From assembly GCF_019710575.1 (NCBI RefSeq), contig NZ_JAHWFK010000007.1, forward strand, positions 432,068-496,067: a DNA stretch of 64,000 nt. The letters are read 5' to 3'. The position numbers and the translations under genes were made by a program. Source of the DNA: Paractinoplanes polyasparticus (GTDB lineage: Bacteria > Actinomycetota > Actinomycetes > Mycobacteriales > Micromonosporaceae). The notes beneath the pieces were generated by a model. The model saw only the letters and a list, made by a program, of their open reading frames with translations. It was not told the origin of the DNA and ran no database searches. Shown here piece after piece: positions 9,616-18,438 of the stretch (within the stretch, counting starts at the first letter, position 1; each line of letters starts with the position of its first letter).

Positions 9616-11882
9616 TTGACCGCCTTGCCGATGACCCGGCGCAGCAACGCCTCCTGCAGGTGGACGTGCGGGTCGGTGGGGCTGGCCGGGTGCCGGTGCC
9701 AGGTGCCGTCGCCGGCCAGGTCGAAGCCCTCGGTGGTGTCGCTCATCGACAGGTCGAGCACGTAGCGCAGCTCTTCGCGGGCGGTCGGCAGGGTGACCCG
9801 CACCAGCGCCTCGACCCGGCGGTCGAGGTTGCGGTGCATCATGTCGGCCGAGCCGATCCAGTATTCGGCGTCGTCGCCGGCGCCGAACCGGAACACGCGC
9901 GAGTGCTCCAGGAAGCGGCCGACGATCGAGCGGACCCGGATGTTGTCGGACAGGCCGGGGACGCCGGGCCGCAGCGCGCACATGCCACGGATGATCAGAT
10001 CGGACCGCACGCCGTCCTGCGAGGCCCGGTAGAGCGCGTCGATGGTCTCCTCGTCGACGAGCGAGTTCACCTTGATCTGCACCAGCGCCTCGCCGCCCGC
10101 GCGGGCGATGCGGGCCTGCTCCTCGATCCGCTCGATCAGGCCGGAGCGGACGCCGTGCGGCGCCACCAGCAGGCGGCGGTACGACCGCTGGCGGCTGTAG
10201 CCGGTGAGCACGTTGAACAGGTCGGTGACGTCGGCGCCGACCTCGGGGTCGGCGGTCAGCATGCCGAAGTCCTCGTAGAGCCGCGCGGTCTTCGGGTGGT
10301 AGTTGCCGGTGCCGATGTGGCAGTACCGCCGGATCTGGTGGCCTTCCTGGCGTACGACCAATGCGGTCTTGCAGTGGGTCTTGAGCCCCACCAGGCCGTA
10401 GACGACATGGCAGCCGGCCCGCTCGAGCGTGCGGGCCCAGGCGATGTTGGCCACCTCGTCGAAGCGTGCCTTCACCTCGACCAGCACCACCACCTGCTTG
10501 CCGGCGGCGGCCGCGTCGACCAGCGCGTCCACTATCGGCGAGTCACCCGAGGTGCGGTAGAGGGTCTGCTTGATGGCCAGCACGTTGGGGTCGGCTGCGG
10601 CCTGCTCGATGAAGCGCTGAACGCTCGTCGAGAACGAGTGGTAGGGGTGGTGGACCAGGATGTCGCTCTCGCGCAGCCGGTTGAAGACGCTCCGCGGCAC
10701 CTCGCCGTCGGCCAGCTGGGGATGCGTCGACGGCACGAAAGGACGGTCCTTCAGATCGTCGCGGTCGCACTCCCCGAAGACCTGCCACAGGGACGAGAGG
10801 TCGAGCAGGCCGGGCACCCGCTGCACGTCCGAGCTGACCACGTCGAGCTCGCGGACCAGCAGGTCGAGCACGTGGTCGCTGATCGAGGCGGCGACCTCGA
10901 GGCGCACCGGCGGGCCGAAGCGGCGCTGGGCCAGCTCGCGCTCGAGCGCCTGCAGCAGATCCTCGTCGCGGTCCTCGTCGACCTCGAGCTCGGCGTTGCG
11001 GGTGACCCGGAACAGGTGCCATTCCTGCAGTTGCATGCCCGGGAAGAGCTGGTCGAGGTGGACGGCGATGAGCTCCTCGACGGGCAGGAAACGCACGGCC
11101 CGGCTGTCGTTCTGCACCGTCACGAAGCGCGGCACGTTGTTCGGAACCTTTATGCGGGCGAACAGCTCGTTCCCGCTGCCGTCAGGATCCCGCAGCACGA
11201 CCGCGAGGTTCAGCGACCGGTTCGAGATGTACGGGAACGGGTGCGCCGGGTCGACCGCGAGCGGCGTCAGCACGGGGAACACCTGCTCGCGGAAGTACGT
11301 GCGCTGGCGTTCCCGCTCGGGGGCGTCCAGCTCGGCCCAGGCGACCACCTCGATGCCCTCGGCCGACAGCTTGGGACGCACCTCGTCGCCGAAGCAGGCC
11401 GCCTGCCGGGTCACCAGGTCGGCCGTGCGCTGCGAGATCGTGTCGAGCTGGTTGCGCAACGAGGAGCGGTCGCCACCGCGCATCGGCAGACCGGCCTTGA
11501 GCCGGCGCTTCAGGCCCGCGACCCGCACCATGTAGAACTCGTCGAGGTTGCTGGCGAAGATGGCCAGGAACTTGGCCCGTTCGAGCAGCGGGGTCTCCGG
11601 GTCCTCGGCCAGCGCCAGCACCCGGGCGTTGAAGTCGAGCCAGGAGAGCTCCCGGTTGAGGAACCTGTCCTCCGGCAGCTCGGGCAGCTCGGGGCTGCCG
11701 CGCTCGGTCAGGTCGTCGGGCTCGATACTGGTGGTCACCACTCGCTCCGTCATTGTCGGATCGGCGTCCGCGGTCTCGCACACGGGCGCCGGATCTGCCG
11801 TTTCGGTCTTGGCCGTGCGGGGAAGGAAGCGGCCGTCCGGGCCACGCCGGCGGCTGGTGGGGGTCCGGGGCGAGGTGTGCAT
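9612..11882 (-). CDS. ppk: Polyphosphate kinase 1
   Basis: PPK1, about 756 residues; it reversibly makes polyphosphate from ATP. The conserved core starts at [20 protein letters not shown] and continues through [17 protein letters not shown]. The autophosphorylated His lies in [13 protein letters not shown], and the second conserved His region is [20 protein letters not shown]. The start is uncertain. The ATG at 11882 gives a basic, low-complexity extension of about 68 residues; a GTG at 11924 or an ATG at 11753 are alternatives, and none has a clear ribosome site. PPK1 proteins of actinobacteria often have such variable N-termini. It is coupled to mutT1 by a 4-nt overlap. Confidence 0.95.
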   Translation of the reverse strand: MHTSPRTPTSRRRGPDGRFLPRTAKTETADPAPVCETADADPTMTERVVTTSIEPDDLTERGSPELPELPEDRFLNRELSWLDFNARVLALAEDPETPLLERAKFLAIFASNLDEFYMVRVAGLKRRLKAGLPMRGGDRSSLRNQLDTISQRTADLVTRQAACFGDEVRPKLSAEGIEVVAWAELDAPERERQRTYFREQVFPVLTPLAVDPAHPFPYISNRSLNLAVVLRDPDGSGNELFARIKVPNNVPRFVTVQNDSRAVRFLPVEELIAVHLDQLFPGMQLQEWHLFRVTRNAELEVDEDRDEDLLQALERELAQRRFGPPVRLEVAASISDHVLDLLVRELDVVSSDVQRVPGLLDLSSLWQVFGECDRDDLKDRPFVPSTHPQLADGEVPRSVFNRLRESDILVHHPYHSFSTSVQRFIEQAAADPNVLAIKQTLYRTSGDSPIVDALVDAAAAGKQVVVLVEVKARFDEVANIAWARTLERAGCHVVYGLVGLKTHCKTALVVRQEGHQIRRYCHIGTGNYHPKTARLYEDFGMLTADPEVGADVTDLFNVLTGYSRQRSYRRLLVAPHGVRSGLIERIEEQARIARAGGEALVQIKVNSLVDEETIDALYRASQDGVRSDLIIRGMCALRPGVPGLSDNIRVRSIVGRFLEHSRVFRFGAGDDAEYWIGSADMMHRNLDRRVEALVRVTLPTAREELRYVLDLSMSDTTEGFDLAGDGTWHRHPASPTDPHVHLQEALLRRVIGKAVK

Positions 11883-11936
11883 CGCACCATCATCGCCGGT
11901 TTCGCCGGAACGTGAAACGGACACAGCTGCACCGTT

Positions 11937-12134
11937 TCAGTCGACCCCGGGAATTCTCACCTGGCGGACGTGGCCGTCCGCCCCGGCCTCGATGGCGACC
12001 CGCTGTCCCAGACGCAGTTTCCGCAGCCCGGAGGCGTCGAAGGCGGGCGCGTCGAAAGCCAGCTCAGTGCCGTCGTCGAGCAGCAGAGTGCCGCTGCGGG
12101 AGGTGGGGTCGAAGGTCGCGACGGTGCCCTGCAT
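11937..12134 (-). CDS. Cold-shock-like small OB-fold protein
   Basis: A 65-residue protein resembling a diverged cold-shock domain: MQGTVATFDPTSRSGTLLLDDG parallels the KWFNxxKGFGF opening of CspA, followed by ELAFDAPAFDASGLRKLRLGQRVAIEA, where CspA has the valine-rich strand and the GQRVEF motif. The aromatic RNP residues are mostly missing, so nucleic-acid binding may be weak or altered. A minus-strand TAGCGT lies seven bases before the ATG, suggesting a leaderless mRNA. It sits between ppk and fbiD. Confidence 0.6.
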   Translation of the reverse strand: MQGTVATFDPTSRSGTLLLDDGTELAFDAPAFDASGLRKLRLGQRVAIEAGADGHVRQVRIPGVD

Positions 12135-12141
12135 GGCCTTG

Positions 12142-12147
12142 ACGCTA
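12142..12147 (-). promoter_or_regulatory. -10 element of leaderless cold-shock-like gene
   Basis: TAGCGT on the minus strand (12147 to 12142) is followed by seven bases and the ATG at 12134. There is no -35 of note and no Shine-Dalgarno. Confidence 0.4.
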
Positions 12148-12151
12148 CCGG

Positions 12152-12802
12152 TCAGGCGGCGGAGACGCAGGCCACCTTGAGTCCCACGTCACGCAGCAGG
12201 GCACAGGTGTGCTCGCCGGCGCCCAGGCCGAGGACGGTGCGCAGGTCGCCCGGGGTGTCGACGTCCTGCCGCAGGCCGGGCCAGTCGCCCCCGAGCGGGC
12301 GCGCGCCCGAGCCGGCGTGGGCGGCCGCCGAACCGACGCCGAACCGCGGGTCGAGCGGCTCGCCGGGCGGCACTGCCAGCAGGACCGTCCCGCTGCCGGC
12401 GGCGTCGGCCACGAACGCGCGGCCGGGCCGGGCGGCAGCCAGCGCCGCGTCGAGCTCTGCGGAGCGCAGCGCGGGCAGATCGCCGGCCAGCACGGCGCGG
12501 TGGGCGCCGAGCCCGGCGATTTCGTCGGCGCCGTAACGCATGGCCTCGTTGAGCCCGGCGGCCGGTCGGTCGGGCACGACGCGGGCGCCCAGGGCGGTGA
12601 CGGCCGCGGCCGTCACCGGGTCGTCGGTCACCACCAGCAGCTCGGCCACGGCCGGAGCGGCCAGGACGGCGGCCGCCGTGTCGCGCACCATGGCCAGCGC
12701 GAGATCGCCGTGCCGGGCGGCGGGCACGGCGCCGCGCAGCCGGCTCTTCGCGGCCGTCAGCCGCTTCACCGGCATGACCGCCACCCAGTCGCCCGTAGTC
12801 AT
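12152..12802 (-). CDS. fbiD: Phosphoenolpyruvate guanylyltransferase (F420 synthesis)
   Basis: A 216-residue nucleotidyltransferase of the CofC/FbiD family. It has the family opening AVMPVKRLTAAKSRL, the central VVTDDP and LNEAMRYG stretches, and VLAGDLPALR followed by the Gly-rich GTVLLAVPPG and DPRFGVGSAAAHAG. In actinobacteria the enzyme joins GTP to phosphoenolpyruvate to start the side chain of cofactor F420. The ATG at 12802 was chosen because the family motif starts eight residues later; the frame upstream is open but unconserved. It faces the plsC-like gene divergently, as the Rv2983 neighbourhood predicts. Confidence 0.9.
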   Translation of the reverse strand: MTTGDWVAVMPVKRLTAAKSRLRGAVPAARHGDLALAMVRDTAAAVLAAPAVAELLVVTDDPVTAAAVTALGARVVPDRPAAGLNEAMRYGADEIAGLGAHRAVLAGDLPALRSAELDAALAAARPGRAFVADAAGSGTVLLAVPPGEPLDPRFGVGSAAAHAGSGARPLGGDWPGLRQDVDTPGDLRTVLGLGAGEHTCALLRDVGLKVACVSAA

Positions 12803-12933
12803 CGTCACCAGTGTGCCAGCGGGCCGGTAAGGACCCCTACCTGGTACCGCAGGCTTCGAGCAGGCATGATTTCGACGCAGGCACGACGACCAGGGCGACG
12901 GGGAACCGTTGCCCGAGCAGGGCAGGAGGAGCC

Positions 12934-13662
12934 GTGGCACACCGCAGGCTCGGATTCTGGCGGAGTTTCGCGGCGGCACTGGTGATTCCTGTGCTCAAGG
13001 TCTGGACCAGCCGGACCTGGCTCGGCACGGAACACATCCCGCGGTCCGGCGGCGTGATCATCGCCCCGAACCATGTGTCGCATTTCGATCCGGTCATCGT
13101 CGGCTACTACATCTTCAGCGCCGGCCGGTGGCCCCGTTTCCTGGGCAAGGCCAGTCTGTGGAAGGTGCCGTTGCTCGGCGGCTTTCTCCGCAAGGTCCAG
13201 CAGATCCCGGTGGAACGCGGCAGTGTCGAGGCCGTGAAGTCCCTCGACGTGCTGGTCGACGCGCTCCAGCAGGGCGGCGTCGTGGTGATCTATCCCGAGG
13301 GCACGACCACCCGCGAGCCCGACCTGTGGCCGATGCGGGGCAAGACCGGCGCGGCCCGGCTGGCCCTGGTCACCGGCGCGCCGGTGGTCCCGGTGGCCAA
13401 CTGGGGGGCCGAGCGCATCTTCGATCCCCGCACCAGCAAACTGCGATTCCGGCGTACGCCGGTCACGGTGACCGCCGGTCCGCCGGTCGACCTGAGCCGG
13501 TGGCACGGCACGACCCCGACCCGGCAGGTGCTCGAGCAGATGACCGACGCGATCATGCACGACATCAGCCTGCTCGTCGGCGAGCTGCGCGGCGAGCAGC
13601 CGCCGGCCGCCCTCTACGACCGCCCGCGCCGCCAGGCGCCCAGCGCCGGTGACGCCGGATGA
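12934..13662 (+). CDS. 1-acylglycerol-3-phosphate O-acyltransferase (PlsC family)
   Basis: A 242-residue lysophospholipid acyltransferase. The catalytic HX4D motif is NHVSHFDP (His47/Asp52), followed by FLGKASLW and the substrate motif YPEGTTT, with VPVANWG near the end. A hydrophobic stretch at about residues 10-25 may tether it to the membrane. The GTG start has GGCAGGAGG 4-8 bp upstream and is preferred to an upstream in-frame ATG. It overlaps gpsA by 4 nt, which pairs acyl transfer with glycerol-3-phosphate supply in phospholipid synthesis. Confidence 0.9.
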   Translation: MAHRRLGFWRSFAAALVIPVLKVWTSRTWLGTEHIPRSGGVIIAPNHVSHFDPVIVGYYIFSAGRWPRFLGKASLWKVPLLGGFLRKVQQIPVERGSVEAVKSLDVLVDALQQGGVVVIYPEGTTTREPDLWPMRGKTGAARLALVTGAPVVPVANWGAERIFDPRTSKLRFRRTPVTVTAGPPVDLSRWHGTTPTRQVLEQMTDAIMHDISLLVGELRGEQPPAALYDRPRRQAPSAGDAG

Positions 13663-14654
13663 GCCGGGCCGCGGTGATCGGGGCCGGCGCCTGGGGCACG
13701 GCCTTCGCCAAGATGCTGGCCGAGGCCGGCGCCGACGTCACCATGTGGGCCCGCCGCGAGGCGGTCGTCACCTCGATCCGCGACCACCACCTCAACGAGA
13801 GCGCGCTGCCCGGGCTCAAGCTGCCCGAGCGCATCACCGCCACCGGCGACCTGGCCGAGGCCGTGTCCGGCGCCGGAATAGTGGCGATCGCCGTGCCGTC
13901 GCAGACGCTGCGCGGCAACCTCGCCGAGTGGGCAAGCGCGTTCGAAGCCGACTCGACGATCGTCTCGCTGATGAAGGGCATCGAGCTCGGCACGACCAAA
14001 CGGATGAGCCAGGTCATCGTCGAGACGGCCCGGGTCGACGCGTCCCGGGTGGTGGTCGTCTCCGGGCCCAACCTGGCGCCCGAGATCGCCGCCGAGCAGC
14101 CGGCCGCCACGGTGGTGGCCGGCGCCGACGCCGACCGGTGCCGGGCCGTGCAGCACGCGATCGCGCTGCCCTACATGCGTCCCTACACGAGCGAGGACGT
14201 GGTCGGCTGCGAGCTGGGCGGGGCCGTCAAGAACGTGATCGCCCTGGCCTACGGCATGGCGGCGGCGATGAAGCTGGGCGACAACACCAAGGCGTCGCTG
14301 ATCACCCGCGGCCTGGCCGAGACGGCCCGGCTGGGGGTGGCGCTGGGCGCCGACCCGCTCACCTTCGCCGGCCTGGCCGGGCTGGGCGACCTGGTGGCGA
14401 CGTGTTCGTCGCCACTGTCACGCAACCGCACCTTCGGCGAGCAACTGGGCCTGGGCAAGACTCTGGAGCAGGCGCAGGCGGCCGCCCGGCAGACGGCCGA
14501 GGGCGTCAAGAGCTGCCTGGCGATCCGCGACCTGGCCCGCGCGCACGGGGTCGAGATGCCGATCACCGAGCAGGTCGAGCGGGTGTGCCACGAGGGTGTG
14601 GACCCGCGGGTCGCGGTGAAACTGCTGATGGGTCGGGAGATGAAGCCGGAGTGA
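13659..14654 (+). CDS. gpsA: Glycerol-3-phosphate dehydrogenase [NAD(P)+]
   Basis: GpsA, 331 residues, reduces dihydroxyacetone phosphate to sn-glycerol-3-phosphate for phospholipids. The N-terminal Rossmann motif is [10 protein letters not shown] (residues 8-17), followed by MWARR. The catalytic Lys lies in [13 protein letters not shown], and [11 protein letters not shown] and RNRTFGE are typical family stretches. It is cytoplasmic. The gene is coupled on both sides: its ATG overlaps the plsC-like stop (ATGA) and its TGA overlaps the next GTG (GTGA). Confidence 0.97.
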   Translation: MSRAAVIGAGAWGTAFAKMLAEAGADVTMWARREAVVTSIRDHHLNESALPGLKLPERITATGDLAEAVSGAGIVAIAVPSQTLRGNLAEWASAFEADSTIVSLMKGIELGTTKRMSQVIVETARVDASRVVVVSGPNLAPEIAAEQPAATVVAGADADRCRAVQHAIALPYMRPYTSEDVVGCELGGAVKNVIALAYGMAAAMKLGDNTKASLITRGLAETARLGVALGADPLTFAGLAGLGDLVATCSSPLSRNRTFGEQLGLGKTLEQAQAAARQTAEGVKSCLAIRDLARAHGVEMPITEQVERVCHEGVDPRVAVKLLMGREMKPE

Positions 14655-15763
14655 GCGAGCTGAGCTACAGCGACGGAACCAGGGTTGTGCACGCGGGACT
14701 GCCCGAGGCCGAGGCGGGCGACCCGTTCCTGCCCGGCCCGGTCTTCGCCGCGCCCTACCACCTCGACCCGGAGCAGGGGCAGGTCGGCGACAACGGCTAC
14801 GGGCGGCCCGACAACCCGACCCGGCGCCTGCTCGAGTCGGCGATCGGCCAGCTCGAGGGCGGCCGGACGCTGACGTTCGCCAGCGGTCAGGCGGCGATCA
14901 CCGCTCTGCTGCTCTCTGTGCTCCGCAGCGGCGACACGGTGGTCCTGCCCTCCGACGGCTACTTCACGGTCCGCAGCTTCGCCGAGAGCACCCTTCGCGA
15001 CCTGGGTGTGACGACGGTGCTGGCGCCGACCGCCGGTCCGTTCCCCGACTTCGCCGGCGTACGCCTGGTGTTGCTGGAGACCCCGGCCAACCCCGGCCTC
15101 GACGTCTGCGACATCGCCGAGGTCGCCGCGGCCGCGCACGCCACCGGCGCGCTGGTGGCCGTCGACAACACCACCGCCACGCCGCTCGGCCAGAACCCGC
15201 TGGCGCTCGGAGCCGACGTGGTCGTCGCGTCCGGCACGAAGGCGCTGACCGGCCATTCCGACGTGCTCCTGGGCTACGTCGCCACCAACGACCCGGCGCT
15301 GTTCGACAAGGTCGAGACGTGGCGCAAGCACACCGGCGCGGTTCCCGGCGCCTTCGACGCGTGGCTGGCCCACCGCTCGATCGCCACGCTCGACCTGCGC
15401 CTGGCCCGCCAGAGCCAGAACGCGGCGGCGGTGGCGGCCCTGCTGAGTGGCCGGGCCGACGTGACCGGGGTGCGCTGGCCGGGTCTGAACTCCGACCCGT
15501 CGTACGCCGTGGCGTCCCGCCAGATGCGGCGCATCCCCGGCGTGGTCTCGTTCGACCTGGGCGACGCGCAGCGGGTGGCCCGCTTCCTGACGGCAGCCGA
15601 GCTGGTCTTCGCGGCCACGTCGTTCGGCGGCGTCCACACCACAGCCGACCGCCGCGCTCAGTGGGGCGACGACACGCCCGCCGGCTTCATCCGCCTGTCG
15701 TGCGGCATCGAGGACACGGTCGACCTGCTGGCCGACCTGACCGCCGCCCTCGACGAGGCCTGA
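14651..15763 (+). CDS. Cystathionine gamma-lyase/synthase family PLP enzyme
   Basis: A 370-residue Cys/Met-metabolism PLP enzyme of aspartate-aminotransferase fold. The N-terminus TRVVHAGLP, the [13 protein letters not shown] loop and [10 protein letters not shown] are family signatures. The PLP-binding Lys is in [11 protein letters not shown] (Lys197), with VDNTTATP ahead of it, and the C-terminus has [15 protein letters not shown] and IRLSCGIED. It probably cleaves cystathionine to cysteine, but sequence alone cannot exclude a synthase or a related lyase. The GTG overlaps the gpsA stop (GTGA). A hairpin terminator follows. Confidence 0.88.
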   Translation: MSELSYSDGTRVVHAGLPEAEAGDPFLPGPVFAAPYHLDPEQGQVGDNGYGRPDNPTRRLLESAIGQLEGGRTLTFASGQAAITALLLSVLRSGDTVVLPSDGYFTVRSFAESTLRDLGVTTVLAPTAGPFPDFAGVRLVLLETPANPGLDVCDIAEVAAAAHATGALVAVDNTTATPLGQNPLALGADVVVASGTKALTGHSDVLLGYVATNDPALFDKVETWRKHTGAVPGAFDAWLAHRSIATLDLRLARQSQNAAAVAALLSGRADVTGVRWPGLNSDPSYAVASRQMRRIPGVVSFDLGDAQRVARFLTAAELVFAATSFGGVHTTADRRAQWGDDTPAGFIRLSCGIEDTVDLLADLTAALDEA

Positions 15764-15772
15764 CCCGCCACG

Positions 15773-15799
15773 GCCCCCGGTGATCCACTGGCCGGGGGC
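15773..15799 (+). terminator. Terminator after the cystathionine-lyase gene
   Basis: An 8-bp stem GCCCCCGG (15773-15780) pairs with CCGGGGGC (15792-15799) across an 11-nt loop, just after the stop and before the promoter of the next gene. There is no U-tract, as is common in this group. Confidence 0.5.
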
Positions 15800-15807
15800 G
15801 GACGGGA

Positions 15808-15813
15808 TACCGT
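15808..15813 (+). promoter_or_regulatory. -10 element of leaderless zinc-ribbon gene
   Basis: TACCGT followed by exactly six bases and then the GTG at 15820; there is no Shine-Dalgarno. This is the TAnnnT-N6-start arrangement of leaderless mRNAs. Confidence 0.5.
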
Positions 15814-15819
15814 GCCCGG

Positions 15820-16176
15820 GTGAGTTGGGACAGCTTCTCCGGTGACCAGGTAGCCGCCATGACCCAGGGCGAGAGCTTCTTCGCCGCCCCGGGGGAGCGC
15901 GAGTGCCCCTCGTGCGGGGACAAGAGTCTCCGCGCTTATGTCACCGCGCCCGAGAACGCCCGCCGCCCCACCCTCGTGAGCTACGTCTGGTGCTCGTCGT
16001 GCCGCAAGTTCGTCGGCACCCGGGCCAAGCACCCCGAGGGGCTCGTCTTCAGCGACCCGCTGGCCGCTCTGCCGTCCACCGAGCGCCGCGAACTGGAGCG
16101 CAGCCTGGTCGGCTTCCTCGACCACCTCGACACCCTCTGGGACAACGGCACCCTGCCCCAGACCTTCGCCGCCTGA
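15820..16176 (+). CDS. Hypothetical zinc-ribbon protein
   Basis: A 118-residue protein of unknown function. Two CxxC pairs, ECPSCGDK (about residues 28-31) and WCSSCRK (about 58-61), are spaced as in a zinc ribbon. The rest is hydrophilic with a helical C-terminus (TERRELERSLVGFLDHLDTLW). It has no membrane segment. The GTG start is supported by the leaderless promoter spacing. Binding to nucleic acid or protein is possible but not shown. Confidence 0.65.
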   Translation: MSWDSFSGDQVAAMTQGESFFAAPGERECPSCGDKSLRAYVTAPENARRPTLVSYVWCSSCRKFVGTRAKHPEGLVFSDPLAALPSTERRELERSLVGFLDHLDTLWDNGTLPQTFAA

Positions 16177-16182
16177 AGTCGG

Positions 16183-16338
16183 TCAGGACGTCTTGGACCA
16201 GAGTGCGTCCAAGGGGAGCACCGACGTGCCGTCGTCGGATCGAAATGCCAACGCCCCGGTGTACAACACCACAGCCGCGGCGAGCCGCTCACCGAGCCGG
16301 GCGCGCAGCGCTCTGATGCCGGCCAGGTCGGACTTGCA
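16183..16338 (-). pseudogene. Remnant of a DUF4143-type AAA ATPase C-terminus
   Basis: Reading leftward from about 16338 to a TGA at 16185-16183 gives about 51 residues that resemble the C-terminus of AAA/DUF4143 ATPases: LAGIRALRARLGERLAAAVV, then LYTGALAFRSDDGTSVLPL and ALW before the stop. In intact relatives this end is preceded by several hundred residues with a P-loop. Here the frame upstream has no recognisable family sequence and no start, so it is a decayed fragment. It suggests that the gap between the zinc-ribbon gene and the GntR operon is an old insertion or deletion site. Confidence 0.55.
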
Positions 16339-16461
16339 GGCTTGGATTCCGCATTTTGCAGGTCGGCGACCGATCTCATGAGCCGGCGGCCGGGCTCGGC
16401 CGCGACCGAGGACGGCGCGAAGCCCGCTCGATAGGCGGGTGCTGATCCACGCCGCGTACGT
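16339..16461. other. Gap without gene, 5' of the GntR operon
   Basis: The whole gap from 16177 to 16529 holds only the ATPase remnant and the GntR promoter/operator. Between them I see no convincing gene or structured RNA. Confidence 0.5.
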
Positions 16462-16491
16462 ATTGATTTCGATCTTCCACGCTTCTATGGT
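16462..16491 (+). promoter_or_regulatory. Promoter of the GntR-ABC operon
   Basis: TTGATT (16462-16467), an 18-bp spacer and TATGGT (16486-16491) form a good sigma-A type promoter. The -10 overlaps the left edge of the palindrome at 16489-16512, so a bound repressor would block initiation. Confidence 0.65.
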
Positions 16492-16512
16492 TCATTACAT
16501 GAGTAATGAACC
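16489..16512. promoter_or_regulatory. Operator palindrome for the GntR/YtrA regulator
   Basis: GGTTCATTAC (16489-16498) and GTAATGAACC (16503-16512) are perfect 10-bp inverted arms around an ATGA spacer. The site lies directly on the -10 and start of transcription and 18 bp before the GntR start codon. GntR/YtrA dimers bind palindromes of this size, so autorepression is likely. Confidence 0.75.
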
Positions 16513-16529
16513 AACGTAGGGAGGGTCGC

Positions 16530-16883
16530 GTGTTCAACGACCGCAGCCCGATCTACCTGCAGATCGCCGACGGCATCAAGAACGACATCCTCAGTGGTTC
16601 CCTCCGGGAGGACGAGCAGGTCATGTCCACCAACCAGTACGCGGCCTTCTATCGCATCAACCCGGCCACCGCGGCCAAGGGCTTCGCCCAGCTGGTCGAC
16701 GAGGGGGTTCTCTACAAGAAGCGGGGGATCGGCATGTTCGTCAGCCCGGACGCACCCGGCAAGCTGCGCGCGGCCCGGCGGGAACGCTTCTTCGCCGAGG
16801 CGCTCGAGCCGGTGCTCGACGAGGCGGATCGGGTCGGCATCAGCATCGACGAGATCACGCACTACCTGGGGAGCCGGCGATGA
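16530..16883 (+). CDS. GntR-family regulator, YtrA subfamily
   Basis: A 117-residue repressor. Residues 1-70 are a GntR winged helix (DRSPIYLQIADGIKNDILSGSL, NQYAAFYRINPATAAKGFAQLVDEGVLYKKRGIGMFV). The short C-terminal part is only two helices, which is the YtrA subfamily, usually found with ABC transporters. The GTG at 16530 has TAGGGAGGG 6-7 bp upstream and is preferred to the ATG at 16506, which would lie within the operator. It overlaps the ATPase gene by 4 nt. It probably represses its own transporter operon and is released by a signal that relatives link to cell-envelope antibiotics. Confidence 0.9.
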   Translation: MFNDRSPIYLQIADGIKNDILSGSLREDEQVMSTNQYAAFYRINPATAAKGFAQLVDEGVLYKKRGIGMFVSPDAPGKLRAARRERFFAEALEPVLDEADRVGISIDEITHYLGSRR

Positions 16884-17755
16884 TCGAGATGCGGGGTGTG
16901 ACCATCCGCTACGGCGACACCGTGGCCGTCGACGACGTGCATCTCACGCTGCCGACCGGCAAGATCTACGGGTTGCTGGGGCGCAACGGGTCGGGCAAGA
17001 CCAGCTTGCTCAGCGCGCTGGCCTCCTACCGGCGCCCGAACCGGGGCACGGTTCTGGTCGACGGGGTCGAGGCGTTCGAGAATCCGCGGGTCATGCGGAG
17101 CACGGTGTTCGTCCGCGACACGCTCGACCTGAACGACTCGGACCGGGTGCGCACGGCGCTCGACGTCGCGGGCTGGCTGCGGCCGACCTGGGACGCGGAG
17201 TACGCGCTCAAGCTGCTCGACATCTTCGAGCTCGACAGCCGCAAGCGCGTCTCGGCCCTTTCCCGGGGCCAGCGCTCGGTTGTCGGGGTGGTGCTCGGGC
17301 TGGCCGCGCGGGCGCCGCTGACCATCCTCGACGAGTCCTATCTGGGCATGGACGCGGTGGCCCGCACCCTGTTCTACCGTGAGCTCCTGGCCGACTACCT
17401 GTCCCACCCGCGCACGGTCATCCTCTCCACCCACCTCATCGAGGAGGTGGCCGATCTCTTCGAGCGCGTCGTCATCATCGACCGCGGCCGGATCCTGCTG
17501 CACGACGAGACCGACGCGCTGCGCGGGCGCGGGGTCACCGTCACCGGACCGGCCGAGCGGGTCACCGCCTTCGCCGCCGGGCACACGGTGCTGGGGGAGC
17601 AGAGCCTCGGCGGCGTACGCGCCCTGACCCTGGACGGCCGGCTCGAGCCCGGCGAGATCGCCCGGGGCGAACAGGCGGGCCTGACGTTCGGACCGCTCGG
17701 GCTCCAGGACCTGTTCGTGCACCTCACCTCGCAGCGGCTGGAGGCTTCCCGATGA
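16880..17755 (+). CDS. ABC transporter ATP-binding protein
   Basis: A 291-residue ABC ATPase. The P-loop is GRNGSGKTS (34-42), the signature is LSRGQ (LSGGQ variant, near residue 131), Walker B is LTILDES and the H-loop is STHLIEE. A C-terminal 75-residue extension after the fold (RGVTVTGPAERVTAF) resembles that of ABC-2 exporter subunits. It is in the cytoplasm, pairing with the next gene's permease. Start overlaps the GntR stop (ATGA) and its stop overlaps the permease start (ATGA), so the three are one coupled unit. Confidence 0.93.
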   Translation: MIEMRGVTIRYGDTVAVDDVHLTLPTGKIYGLLGRNGSGKTSLLSALASYRRPNRGTVLVDGVEAFENPRVMRSTVFVRDTLDLNDSDRVRTALDVAGWLRPTWDAEYALKLLDIFELDSRKRVSALSRGQRSVVGVVLGLAARAPLTILDESYLGMDAVARTLFYRELLADYLSHPRTVILSTHLIEEVADLFERVVIIDRGRILLHDETDALRGRGVTVTGPAERVTAFAAGHTVLGEQSLGGVRALTLDGRLEPGEIARGEQAGLTFGPLGLQDLFVHLTSQRLEASR

Positions 17756-18432
17756 GTGTCGTCACGTCCCTGCTCCGGCTCTGGCGGCCGATGATCCTCT
17801 GGTTCGCCGCCATCCTGGTCGCGGTCGAGGTGGTCGCGGTGGCCGCGATCTCGGCCGCGGGCCCGGTGCGGTTCAGCTTCTGGTTGGTCGTCGCGGGCGC
17901 GGCCGCCCTCTACTGGCCGCTGGTCGCCGGCATCCTGCTGGTCAGCATGTTCTTCCGGATCTTCATGGCCAACGGGATGACCCGGCACGAGTTCCTGCGC
18001 GGGATGGCCCTGTTCGCCCTGGGCGTCACGGTCGTGTTCCCGGCCGTGGTCGTCGTCGGGCACGCCGTCGAGAGCGTCGTCCTCGGCCTGGCCGGCCACC
18101 GGGCCGAGAGCTACCCCGTTTTCCGGTTCGGCGAGGCAGCGGCCGAGTACTTCCATCTGCTGCCGGCCACGGCGGGCTTCGTCACGTCAGGCATCCTGAT
18201 CACGGCCGGGTTCTACCGGTTCCGGCCGTGGATCGGCGTGCTGTTGATCGCGCCCGGCTCGCTACCGGGGCTGGCCGGCAACGGGCTGATCGAGGTCGAC
18301 GACTCCGGTCAGCTGACCGCCCGGCTTCCCTACGCGGTCGCGCTGACCGTGGTCGCTGTCGCGGTCGTGCTGGGCTGTGTCGCGACGCACCGGCTGCTCC
18401 GCGACGTCGCCGTCAAGCGATCGGCGACGTAG
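17752..18432 (+). CDS. ABC transporter permease subunit (six-span)
   Basis: A 226-residue integral membrane protein with about six hydrophobic segments, near residues 14-36, 43-68, 82-106, 134-155, 161-180 and 190-212. A cytoplasmic loop carries ANGMTRHEFLRG, similar to the ABC-2 coupling region. No substrate motif is seen. Linked to a YtrA-type regulator and a single ATPase, it is most likely an export or membrane-stress transporter. The transport direction and cargo are inference. Confidence 0.8.
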   Translation: MSVVTSLLRLWRPMILWFAAILVAVEVVAVAAISAAGPVRFSFWLVVAGAAALYWPLVAGILLVSMFFRIFMANGMTRHEFLRGMALFALGVTVVFPAVVVVGHAVESVVLGLAGHRAESYPVFRFGEAAAEYFHLLPATAGFVTSGILITAGFYRFRPWIGVLLIAPGSLPGLAGNGLIEVDDSGQLTARLPYAVALTVVAVAVVLGCVATHRLLRDVAVKRSAT

Positions 18433-18438
18433 CGGCGA

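Noticed and set aside
9660..11915. A 751-codon open frame antisense to ppk
   Set aside because: It mirrors ppk codon by codon, is rich in His/Val/Arg as expected of antisense frames, and has no promoter or ribosome site.
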